A stretch of DNA of 64,000 nt from Euptelea pleiosperma (lineage: Eukaryota > Streptophyta > Magnoliopsida > Ranunculales > Eupteleaceae), in the NCBI GenBank assembly GCA_035048495.1, contig CM068544.1:16300138-16364137 (forward strand), in the 5' to 3' direction. The notes below the pieces were generated by a model. That model ran no database searches. It was not told the DNA's origin and saw only the letters and a program-made list of their open reading frames with translations. The translations under genes and the position numbers were made by a program. Each line of letters starts with the position of its first letter. The stretch's first letter is position 1. Positions 12,501-23,085 of this stretch are shown in pieces.

Positions 12501-13010
12501 ATCCATCGATCTACCAATCTGGGTCCCAATCAAGTCACCATCCATCCGATCGCCATCAGACTGTTTGTCACATCATCTTGTGAGACGATGGACATCATCA
12601 ATCCATGTGGGCCAGTAGCCGGGCCCATCATATCATCGACCCGCTGTCCGACCAGTTAGTGGACCCCGTGAATTTCAAAATAATTTTAATTAAATTTTAA
12701 AAAATGGGGGGTCCACTAAATGGGGAGATTCCCCATAGAAAAGTAATGTTTTACTTAAAATATATATATATATATATATATATTTTTCATATTTTTTATT
12801 TTCAAGAAATACCCTATTTCCATTAAAGGAAATAGGGAGCTTTAAAAGGAGAAGGATAGGGGTTCGCTCGAACCCTAATCCCCCTCCAATCTCTTCCAAT
12901 CCTTCCCCTTTACTCTTTCCCACGTTTTCTCTTCTCCCTCGGCCCCATTCTTCTTCTCTTTCTCCTCTTCTTCTCCCACCTTCTTCTTCATCTTCTTCCT
13001 AACGTTTTCG

Positions 13011-13106
13011 CCGGAGTTGCAGGTTGCAACTCCAGCCATCACCTGCACAACACCATCCTCTCCTTCTGCACCTTCTCCTCTTCTTCTTCTTCTTCTTCTT
13101 CTTCTT

Positions 13107-13137
<31 letters not shown>

Positions 13138-13360
13138 ACGCCGGAGTTGCAGACCTGCAACTCCGGCCGTCAACGGCCACCACTCCGCCTGCACCAGTCC
13201 GTCTCTAGCACCGCACCTCCACAAGCCACTCCACCAGCCACCTTCATCAACAAGTCGTCCATTTTATCGATCTTCTTCATCTCCCACTCCATTGCTGCAC
13301 CACAACCAGCAAGCCATCACTCCATTAACACCCCACCGGAGTTGCAGCCTGCAACTCCGG
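13011..13360 (+). repeat. three GGAGTTGCA palindromes flanking a CTT tract
   Basis: Palindromes lie at 13011-13035, 13141-13166 and 13336-13360. The middle one has perfect 12-bp arms, CCGGAGTTGCAG and CTGCAACTCCGG, separated by two bases. The first two bracket the CTT microsatellite. Confidence 0.88.
13075..13137 (+). repeat. (CTT)n microsatellite
   Basis: About twenty CTT units. It produces artificial poly-Leu, poly-Phe or poly-Arg frames on both strands. A matching GAA run occurs in the minus-strand copy at about 56060-56092. Confidence 0.95.
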
Positions 13361-14931
13361 TCACCACTTAAGCATCTTCCGGCCATTCCTCTTCCTTCTC
13401 TTCTTCTCCGCTTCTGCCCATACCTCCCTTGCTTCTCCACGTTTCAACCCAATCTTCCCTCTACGTTTTTGCAGGAACCAATCACCGCCCTTACCATTGA
13501 GGACTCTCCATCACGCTGCCAGCAAGGAGAAGCCGTCAGCCACTCCATTACCACCATCACCCAGCCACCTCCATCTTCAAAGATCTTGCCGCTCTCAACC
13601 CCTTTTCCCTTGGATCTTGCAAACAAAAAAATTAAAGAAAAGAAAGAAAAGGAGGGAAGGAAAGGAGAAGAGAAAAAGAAGAGAGGGTGAGGTGGTTTGA
13701 ACTCACCTCAGCCGCCTCCACATTGCACCGCCGTCACCATCTTCACCAATCGCCACCGTCCGTGGTGGTGCACCCGTGCAACCACCATCATGGTTGCATT
13801 TTCTTTATGCTGTCCTCCCTTGGACAGCATTTGAGGTCGACCCATATTCATCATCATAAGAACACGACATGTGCTCCCTTGCAGCCCCACGACATGCCGT
13901 TGAAGCTCCTCATCTCACCACCCCACCTCTATCCTTCATCGGGTTGATCTTCTTCACATGGTCCACCGGGACCACTACTTCATGGCCGTTCCCTTCAAAG
14001 GCAAGGATTTAATTTCTAGTGACTTTTGAAAAGATATTTTGTAAGAACTTTGATTCCATAAATTTTAGTTGATTTTTGCATTATAGTGTTTTTATTTTTG
14101 TTCTTAGTTATTCTTGTTTAGATCTTTTGGCTTTCATGAATCTATAGAAAATCAATTCAAGCATGTTTTAAATCACTCTCCTACCACTCTCACCCTTCCA
14201 TTTTCCTTAGTAGTAATTTTTGTAAAAAAAATTCTGTTATTTCATGCTCTTGATCGCGCTAATCCAACTAATCCCGAGTGCGGATCGACATCCGACACAA
14301 GCCACTGTGCAAAATAGCCTATTTTACAGGTTGGAAGTCTCGGATAATTAAAAATGTGTTGAAGTTAGGGTTTCCGTAACCAACGACGCGGAAAAACCCT
14401 ACTTTCAACGCTCAAGATCCTTTATTCCAAAGCTATACCTTTTGATCTTGAGTGAATGAGAGTGTTGATCTCTTCATAGTTGAATCTATTTCTTATATGA
14501 AGGATTAAACATATTGGTTTGTTTCATTACATTCTTTGTTAGTTGCCCCACCGTGTGGATTTAGTGTGAACTTGTGCGTGGATCGCGTTGGCTATGATTC
14601 GGTGTGGTTTTGGATCGGATTCGAAATCAAACCTTGAAGGCACTTCATGTTGTTCAGAGTATGAATATATAAGGCGGCGTGGTAAATTGGCAGCTGGAAC
14701 TTGTGTGAAGTTGGATTCAATTGTGAGTCGTAACGTGGGTAACAGTATGCATCTCTATCTTCTATTAGTGTTGCGATTTTGACTAGACGTGATCCCAAAG
14801 TTTTTTCTCATAAAAACTGTGTCTATTGCATGATTGATTTTATTGTTTTATTTGCTCTATAGATTTGTGAAAATTTAAATTAAATATGATTAGATAAATC
14901 TATTTGCTTTCGCTTGTTCAGTTTGATACTC

Positions 14932-15941
14932 CCCAAACCTAAATTCGATCAGTCATTCTGATCTTAATTCTCAACTCTTCAGCCTTTGCTGAAGGTGAAT
15001 GATTCAGTACATCCTAAACCCTAAGTCGCTCAAATAGTGTTGAGACGCACTGGTACTCTCAGGTTACTAGGTCAAGTATTTATGTCAAATATCTAAGCTG
15101 AGTAAAAGATCAAGCTTTTGGCTTTGATCTAGAAGAGAAAAAGCTCACAAGATATTTATGAGAACTAAAGGCTTTTTGCTCTTCGAATGGACACTTTTGA
15201 TAAATAAAACTTTCTTCTTTGTATTCTAAAGTGTAGAAGTATATTTTGTAAGGACAGATATGAGTTATATTTATAGAATTCGTAGCCCAGAGTCTATTAG
15301 AAAATGGGGTAAATAGAGACTAGAATTTTGGATCTGCAAAAGACTCAATCCATATGAAGTCCAATCGATTGTACTTTGGGTCCAATCGATTGGTCTTGTA
15401 CGGATGGATTTTTCCTTCGTAAATCCAATCGATTGTACATAGTCCAATCGATCGGACTTAAATAAGTTTATCCCGTAAGCTCCAATCGATTAGCTTCAAT
15501 TAAGTTATGTCTCGTAGTCTCCAATCGATTTCACAGAGGTTTCCAATCGATTGGGCTTTGTCTAATCGATTGGCCTAAATAGTCCAATCGATTAGACTTT
15601 CTCAGAAGTTAATAATCTTGACTTAAGACTCGAGTCTGTCCATGACTAGGTTTGACCATTATATTTTATTCATTTTAAAACCTATTCCTATGGCCACTAA
15701 GTCACTTACCTTCCTAAGTGGGCGTACACGATCTATAACCGACAAATAGGCAGTTACTCAAATGACTCCTGTCGTCAATCGTCTGATCCTTGCTGTCTCT
15801 GTCTTTTAGTCTTCACGTAGTCGGCGAAGTATGCGTACCAAGACATCTTCATACTACACTAGTGCTCGTAGGTAAGGTTACATGAATGTTTTATATCATA
15901 CGGAATCTTTGTCAAACTAGAGTATGAAAATATTCTTTACA
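14932..15941 (-). mobile_element. 3' LTR of a minus-strand Sirevirus-type copia element
   Basis: Read on the minus strand the LTR starts TGTAAAGAATATTTTCATAC directly after a polypurine tract. It matches, phrase by phrase, the plus-strand copia solo LTR at 18937-22987: the TTCGCCGACTACGTGAAGAC block, GGTAAGTGACTTAGTGGCC, the CCAATCGATTGG cluster, and the block before CAAACTGAACAA. Nine CCAATCGATTGG-like palindromes occur in 15360-15600. The distal end is not fixed because it abuts the other copia LTR near 14932. Confidence 0.75.
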
Positions 15942-16307
15942 ATCTCCCCCTTTGGCAATTCCGTGATAAAAAATATTTAATCATATATAAGGTAAACAAA
16001 AATAAAGACTTATAATCCCACCCTCTTACATGATTCACTCACTATCTCACATTCTCTCGGAGATAACAAATAGATAATAGAATTAAAGCTTTGATTTGTT
16101 CCCTACACATTCTGCCATCAAAATATACTATGTAATATCATCGACAGAGATATATAAAACAATTAAGCATTGCAGTGAGTTAATTATGCACATCACAGGT
16201 AGAGAAATAGGTAAAATAATGTACAATTTTACTCCCCATAAATTTCTCTCTCCCTATCTCATTCATCTACTAGTTTACCTCATATGATTTTTCACTCCCC
16301 CTTTTTG
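15942..16307 (-). promoter_or_regulatory. polypurine tract plus upstream second PPT copy
   Basis: Minus-strand CAAAGGGGGAGAT (15942-15954) directly precedes the LTR start and is the plus-strand primer site. A second purine tract, CAAAAAGGGGGAG, lies at 16295-16307. Repeated PPT motifs upstream of the 3' LTR are a known Sirevirus hallmark. Between them is AT-rich non-coding DNA. Confidence 0.75.
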
Positions 16308-16565
16308 TCACAGAATGACAAAAGTACAGAAAATAAACAAATAAATAATATGCATAATATATTATCATGAATCACAAGTGCATAAAAATATATAACAAAA
16401 TACCAACAGTGCCATGTCATATAATATGATAAAAAGGTTTATACTCTGAGACAAACTGACAAGAAAATAATAGAGTATAACCATTAAGTAAAAAAGTTTA
16501 TCTGAGTACAATGATCGCAAAGAAAATAAATGCAGATAACTCAAGCAAAGTCTCTCCCAATGAGA

Positions 16566-17573
16566 CTAAGACGATGGTCCAGCACCATCATGCTGGTCTG
16601 GGGCAGGAAATGGTGGTTGCTGCCCGAAGCCCGTAATAGTGAACTGATGCTCCATGTAACGCTGCATGTCTGTCAGTGTGCCAGTCATCCGGTCGAAATC
16701 ACCATCTTGTCTCTCTTCTAAATGAAGGAAGCTCTGTGATGTCCCCTCCTCATGTGAGCTGAGCCACTGATCAAATCCAATCATTTGATGACGAAGGGAC
16801 TCTAAAGTAGAAGGCGTATGCATCTCAGGTGGTTGTATGTAAGAAGGTTGTGTCTCAGGAGGATGCATCTCTGTATCTGTATGATGTGCTCCCGGCTCTA
16901 TGTCGTCTCCCAAGGCAACATCAAAGATATCCTCAAAACCAAAGAGAACCTCAGTAACCCTACGAACCTGAGACATACTCTTCCGAATAGTAGAGGGTCC
17001 AATGGGTCCCATGGGTGCACACACCTCCTCTGATGGTGAGATCGGTACATCAAGATGAAGAAAAATAGAACTCACAAGTAGAGGAAAAGGAAGATAGGGA
17101 TGATTGGCTAGATTGCTACCAGCTCTGGCCATGGCCCTAAACATGAATCTAGGAAGGTCAGTGACAAAGTCAGTACCAAGATGATATAGCGGTTGAAGAC
17201 GATCAATGTTCACCTGTGCCCTATGGCCAGGTGGATCAATGTTGTACCCACAAATTAGGTGCAACAATCGATAATCAGGAAGAAGAGATGTAAGGAGAAT
17301 ATACGATCTCCAATCCAATGATTGACTAGTGAGAGTCTCAGTCAGGAGGACTCTGTCAGTCGTCAATATGCAAGTCCGAGGTAGATACTCATCCGGAGCA
17401 GATGGATGAGGAATGCTCAACAAGGTAGAGATCAGATCGGGGGAAATGGTCAAGTGAGCCCCAGAGACACAAGTCTCAAACGATAGCTGGCTCTCGTCAT
17501 CACACTGAATGGAATGCATGTTGGCATAAAACATTTTAACCAAAACATGATAGAAAGGCATCTTTAGACGCAT
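16566..17573 (-). CDS. Sirevirus envelope-like/'putative plant transposon protein' ORF
   Basis: A 335-residue frame on the minus strand, stop at 16566. It contains the hallmark block of the plant transposon-protein domain found in the extra ORF of Sireviruses and Athila elements: Y-R-L-L-H-L-I-C-G-Y-N-I-D-P-P-G-H-R (about residues 104-121), then D-L-P-R-F-M-F-R-A-M, then P-Y-L-P-F-P-L-L-V-S-S-I-F. The C-terminal third is hydrophilic and Pro/His/Gln-rich. Homology continues upstream, to about 17740, across one in-frame TAG near 17587 (R-D-R-F-A-Y-F-N-I-R-K-F-T-T-E), so the true ORF was longer. It sits just upstream of the PPT and 3' LTR, where Sireviruses keep this ORF. The pol genes are missing: the element is cut at 17743 by a family LTR fragment. 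Function of the protein is unknown. Confidence 0.75.
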   Translation of the reverse strand: MRLKMPFYHVLVKMFYANMHSIQCDDESQLSFETCVSGAHLTISPDLISTLLSIPHPSAPDEYLPRTCILTTDRVLLTETLTSQSLDWRSYILLTSLLPDYRLLHLICGYNIDPPGHRAQVNIDRLQPLYHLGTDFVTDLPRFMFRAMARAGSNLANHPYLPFPLLVSSIFLHLDVPISPSEEVCAPMGPIGPSTIRKSMSQVRRVTEVLFGFEDIFDVALGDDIEPGAHHTDTEMHPPETQPSYIQPPEMHTPSTLESLRHQMIGFDQWLSSHEEGTSQSFLHLEERQDGDFDRMTGTLTDMQRYMEHQFTITGFGQQPPFPAPDQHDGAGPSS

Positions 17574-17743
17574 AGTAGGAATCCACTATCGAGAAGTGAA
17601 AATGGAATGAACAAAAGATCCCATGATTGATCCAAAGTCAACCACTCTCTCAGTAGTGAATTTACGAATATTGAAATACGCAAATCTGTCCCTAGCTAAA
17701 GAAGATAAAAAAAGAGAAATGGGAGCACTCACCGCAGGAGTTT

Positions 17744-17990
17744 TGAAACAAGATTTTTTTGGTTGTTGGACAAAAATCCTTGGCTCAACACATTTTTAAT
17801 GATCCGGTTCACTTAAAAATCTGCAAAAATGCAGACTTGTACAGTTGCATGTCAGATGTCGAATCCACACTCGGGTTAGAGAAGTAACATTAAAGAAAGC
17901 AAGCAAGGAAATGGTTGAGAGATGAGAATGGTGGAAAATGATTTTTAAAACATTTTTTTATAGGAGGGGAATTACCTACAACATTAATAA
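17744..17990 (-). mobile_element. 3' terminal fragment of a TGATATTCG-family LTR (inverted)
   Basis: The minus-strand 3' end of the family LTR (end TTTCA at 17744, with the CGGATGTCGATCCGCAC-like block near 17850) runs for about 250 bp. It then joins plus-strand body sequence of the same family at about 17990. No 5' end is present. The flank AGTTT (17739-17743) does not match the flank CTATC after 23085. Confidence 0.75.
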
Positions 17991-20005
17991 AAAAATAAAT
18001 ATGTAATAACAGAAAATAACTGGCCTCTCCCCTCAAGGACGTCATCACCACAATTTTTTCCATCACCAGAGTTGCAAAACCTGCAACTCCGGTCGTCCAA
18101 CACCACAGTCACCGCCAGGTAGCTTCTTCTTCTTCTTCTCTCTTGTCGTCACCACCACAGACCACCACCTGCGATCTCTGGCCATCGTACACCGGCAGCC
18201 TTCTTCTCCTCTTCGGTGCGCACTCTTCACACACACACACTGCCCGTTCTCCTCCAGCGAACTAGCACGCTCCTACCACCCATCTCTTCTCCCTTTTCAC
18301 AACTGCCCTTTTCTACTGGCTGCACCATACCTCTTCACCAAGGTGCACAACGTAGCCTACAACCCAATCTCTAGAAAGCCCGAATCAAATGGTTGCAACC
18401 ATCAAAAGGTGATTACCAACTCCACGGTTTGTTCATCTTTTTCTCTATACTTTCTCTTCATTTTCTCTCTCTTCCATGTTCTCTCTCTTTAGTTCTCTCT
18501 CTAAATTTCTAAAAACTCCCCTATCTCTCTCCATTTCTCACTCTAAGCTTTTGTTGATTTCACTTTCTCTCTTTAGCTTTTAGTATATTTTCTCTCACTT
18601 TCTTTCTCTCTCTAGTGTAGTTCAAATGACTTCAAATGATTTATTTAGAGAAGCATTGTATTTCCATTGATGACTAATAAAAGTTAGTTTGTTATTTGAT
18701 TCTCTCATTCCAATTTGATAGATAATTGTCTTGCATTATTTTCACTTTCGTGGATGTGCTATTAATGGCTGGTAAAAATCCCTCAAAAGAATGTTTTGAA
18801 ATCCGCTGTTGACCACCATTCTCACCCCTCCATCCTCTTTAGTAACATTTTCTGTGGAAAAATATGTTATTTCATGTTCTTGATTTGCGCAAACTAACCC
18901 CAAGTGCAGATCGACATCCGACACGAATCCCTATACTATAAGGAATATTTTCATATTCAATTTGGCAAAGATTCCGTGTGACATAAAAACATTCATATAA
19001 CCGTTCCTACGAGCACCAGTGTAGTATGAAGATGTCGTGGTACGCATACTTCGCCGACTACGTGAAGACTAGAAGACAGACAGCAAGAATCAGACGGTTG
19101 ATGACATGAGTCATCTGAGTAATTGCCCATTTGTCGGTTATAGATCGTGTACGCTCGCTTAGGAAGGTAAGTGACTTAGTGGCCATAGGAATTGGTTTAA
19201 AATGAATAAAATATAATGGTAAAACCTAGTCATTGGATAGACCCAAGTCTTAGTCAAAGTTATTGACTTTGGGGAGAGTCTTATCGATTGGACAAGTTCC
19301 AATCGATTGGACATAGCCCAATCGATTGGAGGACTCTGTAAAATCGATTGGAGGCTACGAGGCAGAACAAGATCAAAGCCCAATCGATTGGACACATCTG
19401 TAAAATCGATTGGAGTCTACAAGACAAAACATGATCAAAGCCCAATCGATTGGACACATCTGTAAAATTGATTGGAGTCTACAGGACATAAACTTATTTA
19501 AGTTCGATCGATTGAACTTTGTACAATCAATTGGATTTACGAAGGAAATTGCCATCCGTACAAGGTGATATTCGCTCAAAAGTGCTTATTTTTAGCAATT
19601 ATCCTTCTAGTATTGTCACACTCTTCTATGTAAAATTGCATTTTTTATCAACATTTCTACATCAGAATTTTTCTCATTCCGTAGGACACACTCTTCTGGT
19701 TAAAACGGTATATTTGCATGCATTCATACGCATTTATTTGACCTACATGCGAAGTCATTCTCATTACGCGATTTTTCTATCACAGGAGCACTAATTGGGC
19801 AATTTTGATGGCATGCGGGCCCACAATCAACTTCCAGAACCTAGGATCAAAGCTCAAGAGCCAACAGGTTAAAGATGAGGAGATATAGGCCGAAGACGGG
19901 AAGAGCCAAAGAGTCGACGGAATCGAGGGACGACCAAGAGAGAAGGAGAGACAAGCCCTCAAAGAAGAGACTAAGGAGATTAAAGCTTATAAACCAACAT
20001 AAGGC

Positions 20006-20078
20006 GAGTGCTTGCTCAGTTGGTAAAGCATGCAGAAGACCACGTCAAAGCTTGGGTTTCAAGACCCTCTACTAGCAT
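20006..20078 (+). promoter_or_regulatory. tRNA-like segment in LTR (subtype B)
   Basis: D-arm/A-box-like CTTGCTCAGTTGGTAAAGCA lies at 20011-20030, very close to the TAGCTCAGTTGGTAGAGCA of real tRNA genes. It is followed at tRNA-like spacing by GGTTTCAAGACC (20055-20066), a B-box with one extra T, in the hairpin AGACCC/GGGTTT context. The overall size is about 72 bases. Confidence 0.65.
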
Positions 20079-20885
20079 TTCTCTCTTCATTTTGTAATAT
20101 TTTCTCTCTCCTCTCTCTAAACCTCATCATCTCTCCTCTCTCAAATCTGAATCATTCGATCCTCTCTACCCTCGCAATCACTCAATCTTACGGCCTACCT
20201 TGGTCGATCTCGACCGTCTGATCATCATCAGATCATCCTCCATATCATCCGATCATCAATCTCGCAATCTTAGAATCTGACGGCCATCCTTCTCATAAAT
20301 TTATATCCTACAGCCATGGTCCGTAGTGTTGGCCAATGTGATCACGATTACTAAAAAGATGGACGGCCCACATTACATTCTAAAAAAAATTTTACATAAG
20401 AAAGTTTTGGAAAATTAGGAGAATTTTTAGAAAGAACATTGGGAGGGAGATTTTTAGAAAGTTGAGTTTTTTGGAAAGAAATATTAGACCTTATTTGTAA
20501 ATATTTAAATGGGAATGAATAATGAGAGGAAAACTTTTGGAAACAATTATATTTTTTTTGTTTGTTGAAAAATCTATTTTCCAAATAAAGGAGGGGGAGA
20601 GAAGCTTTCAAATTAGAAACCGTGGGTTTCTATAATGGAAACCCACGGTTCCCATACAAAAGGGGGAGCCCAAAAACACAAGAGGGCTCTCTTCTCTGGA
20701 CCGAACTCTTCCTTCCCACATCTCTTATCTTTCTCAACTCTCTCTCATCAACCCTTGAAACCCTAGCCGCCTCTCACACAAGCTCTCCCCTCTATCCACT
20801 CTCTCTAACCCACGAACCCATGGAAGATCTTCTCTAATCCGTGTTCCACGAGAGTTTGCCCATCTCTACGCCTAGCTCTTCACTG

Positions 20886-21023
20886 CCGGTGTTGCAGGTA
20901 GCAACACCAATCCCCAAGTTCTCCGGGGTGCAACTAGCAACCCCGCCTGCCACTCCACTAGGCATTGGAGATCCTCTCCTTTCACTGTTCCCCCTCCACA
21001 ACCTGCAACTACGTGTTGCAGGT
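20886..21023 (+). repeat. palindromes with compensatory arm changes
   Basis: 20886-20908 has arms GGTGTTGC and GCAACACC, not GGAGTTGC and GCAACTCC, so both arms changed together. 20925-20944 has arms GGGGT and ACCCC. 21001-21023 has arms ACCTGCAAC and GTTGCAGGT. The positions match the palindromes of the other LTRs. Confidence 0.8.
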
Positions 21024-23085
21024 CTGAACAGCACCTGCAAGAGACCGTGATCGCCCTCCATTCCCACTCAAAAAATAAAAATAAAAATCGTCCTTACATT
21101 GCTGGGTTGCGGCAGCAACCATCACTCCATCAGAATCGCCCTTCTCCTCTCTACCATTCCCAGCCATCCTCTTCTTCTTTTGCAAGCCATCTTCACTTAT
21201 CTTCTTTCTTTCAAAAAGAGAAAAAAAAAAAGAAAGGAAAGGAAAAGGGATTGAAGAAGAAAGAGGAGAGGAAGATCTCCTTTACCGCCCCATTGCAGGC
21301 TGTCTTCTCACCAGCCATGCACCAACCCAATTGTGCTGCACTTCAGACCGTCGTGCCACAACTGCTCCTCTCCACGATTTGCTAAACCGTCCAACAGCAA
21401 CACACCTGTAACTCCGCCTTCACCAGCCGGGTTCCCAAAAGAAAAAGAGAAAAGTAAGAAGAAGAAGAAGGGAAGAAGAAAGGAGGTTGTTTTCTCATCG
21501 TCTCATTGTGCTCCAATCTAGCCGACCATATCGATCTCCATTGAAGATATCTCCCAACTATTCTGCCCTTTTGCCAGACGAAGCCGTAGTTTTCCATCTC
21601 CCTCTTGCTGGTGCGCTCCACACCGTTACTTCCCCTGGCTGAACATTGTTGCCCTCCTTCTCCACCGTTTTGCCAAACATCCTAGTGCAATAAGCACCGG
21701 TAAGTCTTTCTCCATGCCAATTCTATCTTCCATTACCATTTCTCAATAATTATTTATTTCAGTGTTGATTATTGTAAGGATTATTCAATAAATGTTTAGA
21801 ATACAATGAAGTCGGATTTTTACTAAAAAAAAAAAAAAGTCATTTTATGTTCTTAACTGCACGTTCCCTAATCCCGAGTGTGGATCGACATCCGACACGA
21901 ATCCCTATGCTAGAATCTCTGAATTTTGCAGGAAATCTCGGATAAATAACAAATCTTGTTGATTCTAGGGTTTCCGTAACCAACGATGTGGAAAAATCCT
22001 ACTTTCACAAGGCCAATCGATTGGACCCAAAACCCAATCGATTTGACTCAGAGTACAATCGATTGGATTTGACACGGATTGAGTCTATTTCAGATCTGAA
22101 ATTCTAGTTCCCACGATCCCACGTTCTACAAGGCTTAGGGTTACGAATTCTATAAATATAACCCTTCTATACCTTCTCTAAACACACACAGAGTGACACG
22201 TTGACACTTATATACTTCAAGAGAGGAAAAAAATATTTATTTATTAGAGTGTCCATTCGAAGAGAAACAAGCCTAGTTATCTCATTCACATCTTGTGAGC
22301 TTGTTCCTCTTCTTGATCAAAGCCAAGTGCTTGATCATTTATTCAGCTTATTTGACCTAGTAACCTGAGTGTACCAGTGTGACTCAACACCTTTGAGCAA
22401 CCTAGAGTTTAGGGTGTACTGAACCCTTCACCTTTGGCAAAGGCTGAAGTGTTGAGAATTAAGATCGGAGTGGCCGATCGACGGTAGGTTTATGTGTACC
22501 AAACTGAACAAACGAACAAGGCTTCTTGGTTGGGAGGGCGCCCATGGATTCGTAGCATTGATTCAGAGGACGTGGATGCATCGACAGTAGGCCTTTGCTA
22601 AGGTTGGAAGCTGTATTTGCAATGGTGCTGCATAGGTAACTTTTGTTTCGTTTAACTTTCCAGTTAGTGATACTTTCCGTTTGGACGCGGTCTCGTAGTT
22701 TTTCCTTAGCTAAGGTTTTCACGTAAAAATCTCTTAGTCTTGTGTGATTGTTTGTTTGTATTCGTTATTCATATTGATTAGAACAAACGACGAAAATAAA
22801 ATATACCACGGAGGTATATTCGATTTGAATCGGTTGTGATAATCCTTTATCAAACAACTAAGGCATGCGATTTTCTCACCTACCATAGACTAGTAAAACT
22901 GTTTAGGTATAATTAATTTTAAGTACCTAATCAACCCCCTCATTCTAGGTATTTTCAATTAAAGAGAATGGACCGGTGGTTATTTCATATACAAATCTCT
23001 ATATTTTGCAGGATAATCGGATCAAATTACAAATGTGTTGAAATTAGGGTTTCCGATCCGACGACACGAAAAAATCATACTTTCA

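Larger units (their letters stand above)
11782..14407 (+). mobile_element. solo LTR, TGATATTCG family, TSD ACGCT
   Basis: It begins TGATATTCGCTC and ends CCCTACTTTCA. The flanking 5-bp duplication ACGCT (11777-11781 and 14408-14412) is exact. Length is 2626 bp. It inserted into a copia LTR. Ordered parts seen: conserved 5' block with a TACGTAA-rich segment, tRNA-like module, GTTGGATC triple repeat, AT microsatellite, TATA-like TTTAAAAGG near 12840, palindromes with a long CTT tract, and the conserved 3' block with CGGATCGACATCCGACAC. Confidence 0.93.
10896..14931 (+). mobile_element. Ty1/copia (Sirevirus-like) LTR, interrupted by a family LTR
   Basis: It starts TGTAAGGAATATGAC, the TGTAAGGAATATT start type of the copia LTRs elsewhere in the window. 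It shares the GGATGGTAAGTGACTTAG phrase and holds several diverged CCAATCGATTGGAC motifs (11444-11575). It is split by the 2.6-kb LTR at 11782-14407 and continues at 14413. Its 3' end is uncertain: near 14932 the sequence passes into the minus-strand LTR of another copia element, and I did not find a closing target duplication. Confidence 0.6.
19566..22007 (+). mobile_element. solo LTR, TGATATTCG family, TSD CAAGG
   Basis: Begins TGATATTCGCTC and ends TCCTACTTTCA. The duplication CAAGG is exact (19561-19565 and 22008-22012). Length is 2442 bp. It interrupts the CCAATCGATTGG cluster of a copia LTR. It has the subtype-B tRNA-like module and palindromes with altered arms. Confidence 0.93.
18937..22987 (+). 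mobile_element. Ty1/copia solo LTR, TSD TATAC
   Basis: It starts TATAAGGAATATTTTCATAT (first TG decayed to TA) and ends GTTATTTCA. The flanking duplication TATAC is exact (18932-18936 and 22988-22992). Without the nested family LTR (19566-22007) it is about 1.6 kb. It contains a dense cluster of CCAATCGATTGGAC palindromes (19268-19550, continuing at 22013-22070). No internal region is attached. Confidence 0.88.
17991..23085 (+). mobile_element. truncated TGATATTCG-family LTR, split by a copia LTR
   Basis: The 3' half of a family LTR in plus orientation. It holds a GGAGTTGCA-type palindrome (18066-18092), a CT-rich block, and the 3' block with GATCGACATCCGACAC (18910-18925). It is split at TATAC by the copia LTR 18937-22987 and resumes at 22993, ending CATACTTTCA at 23085. 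The 5' half is missing and replaced by the inverted fragment 17744-17990. Confidence 0.8.

Noticed and set aside
12875..13371. Long frames with poly-Arg, poly-Leu or poly-Phe runs
   Set aside because: They are readings of the (CTT)n microsatellite in an LTR.
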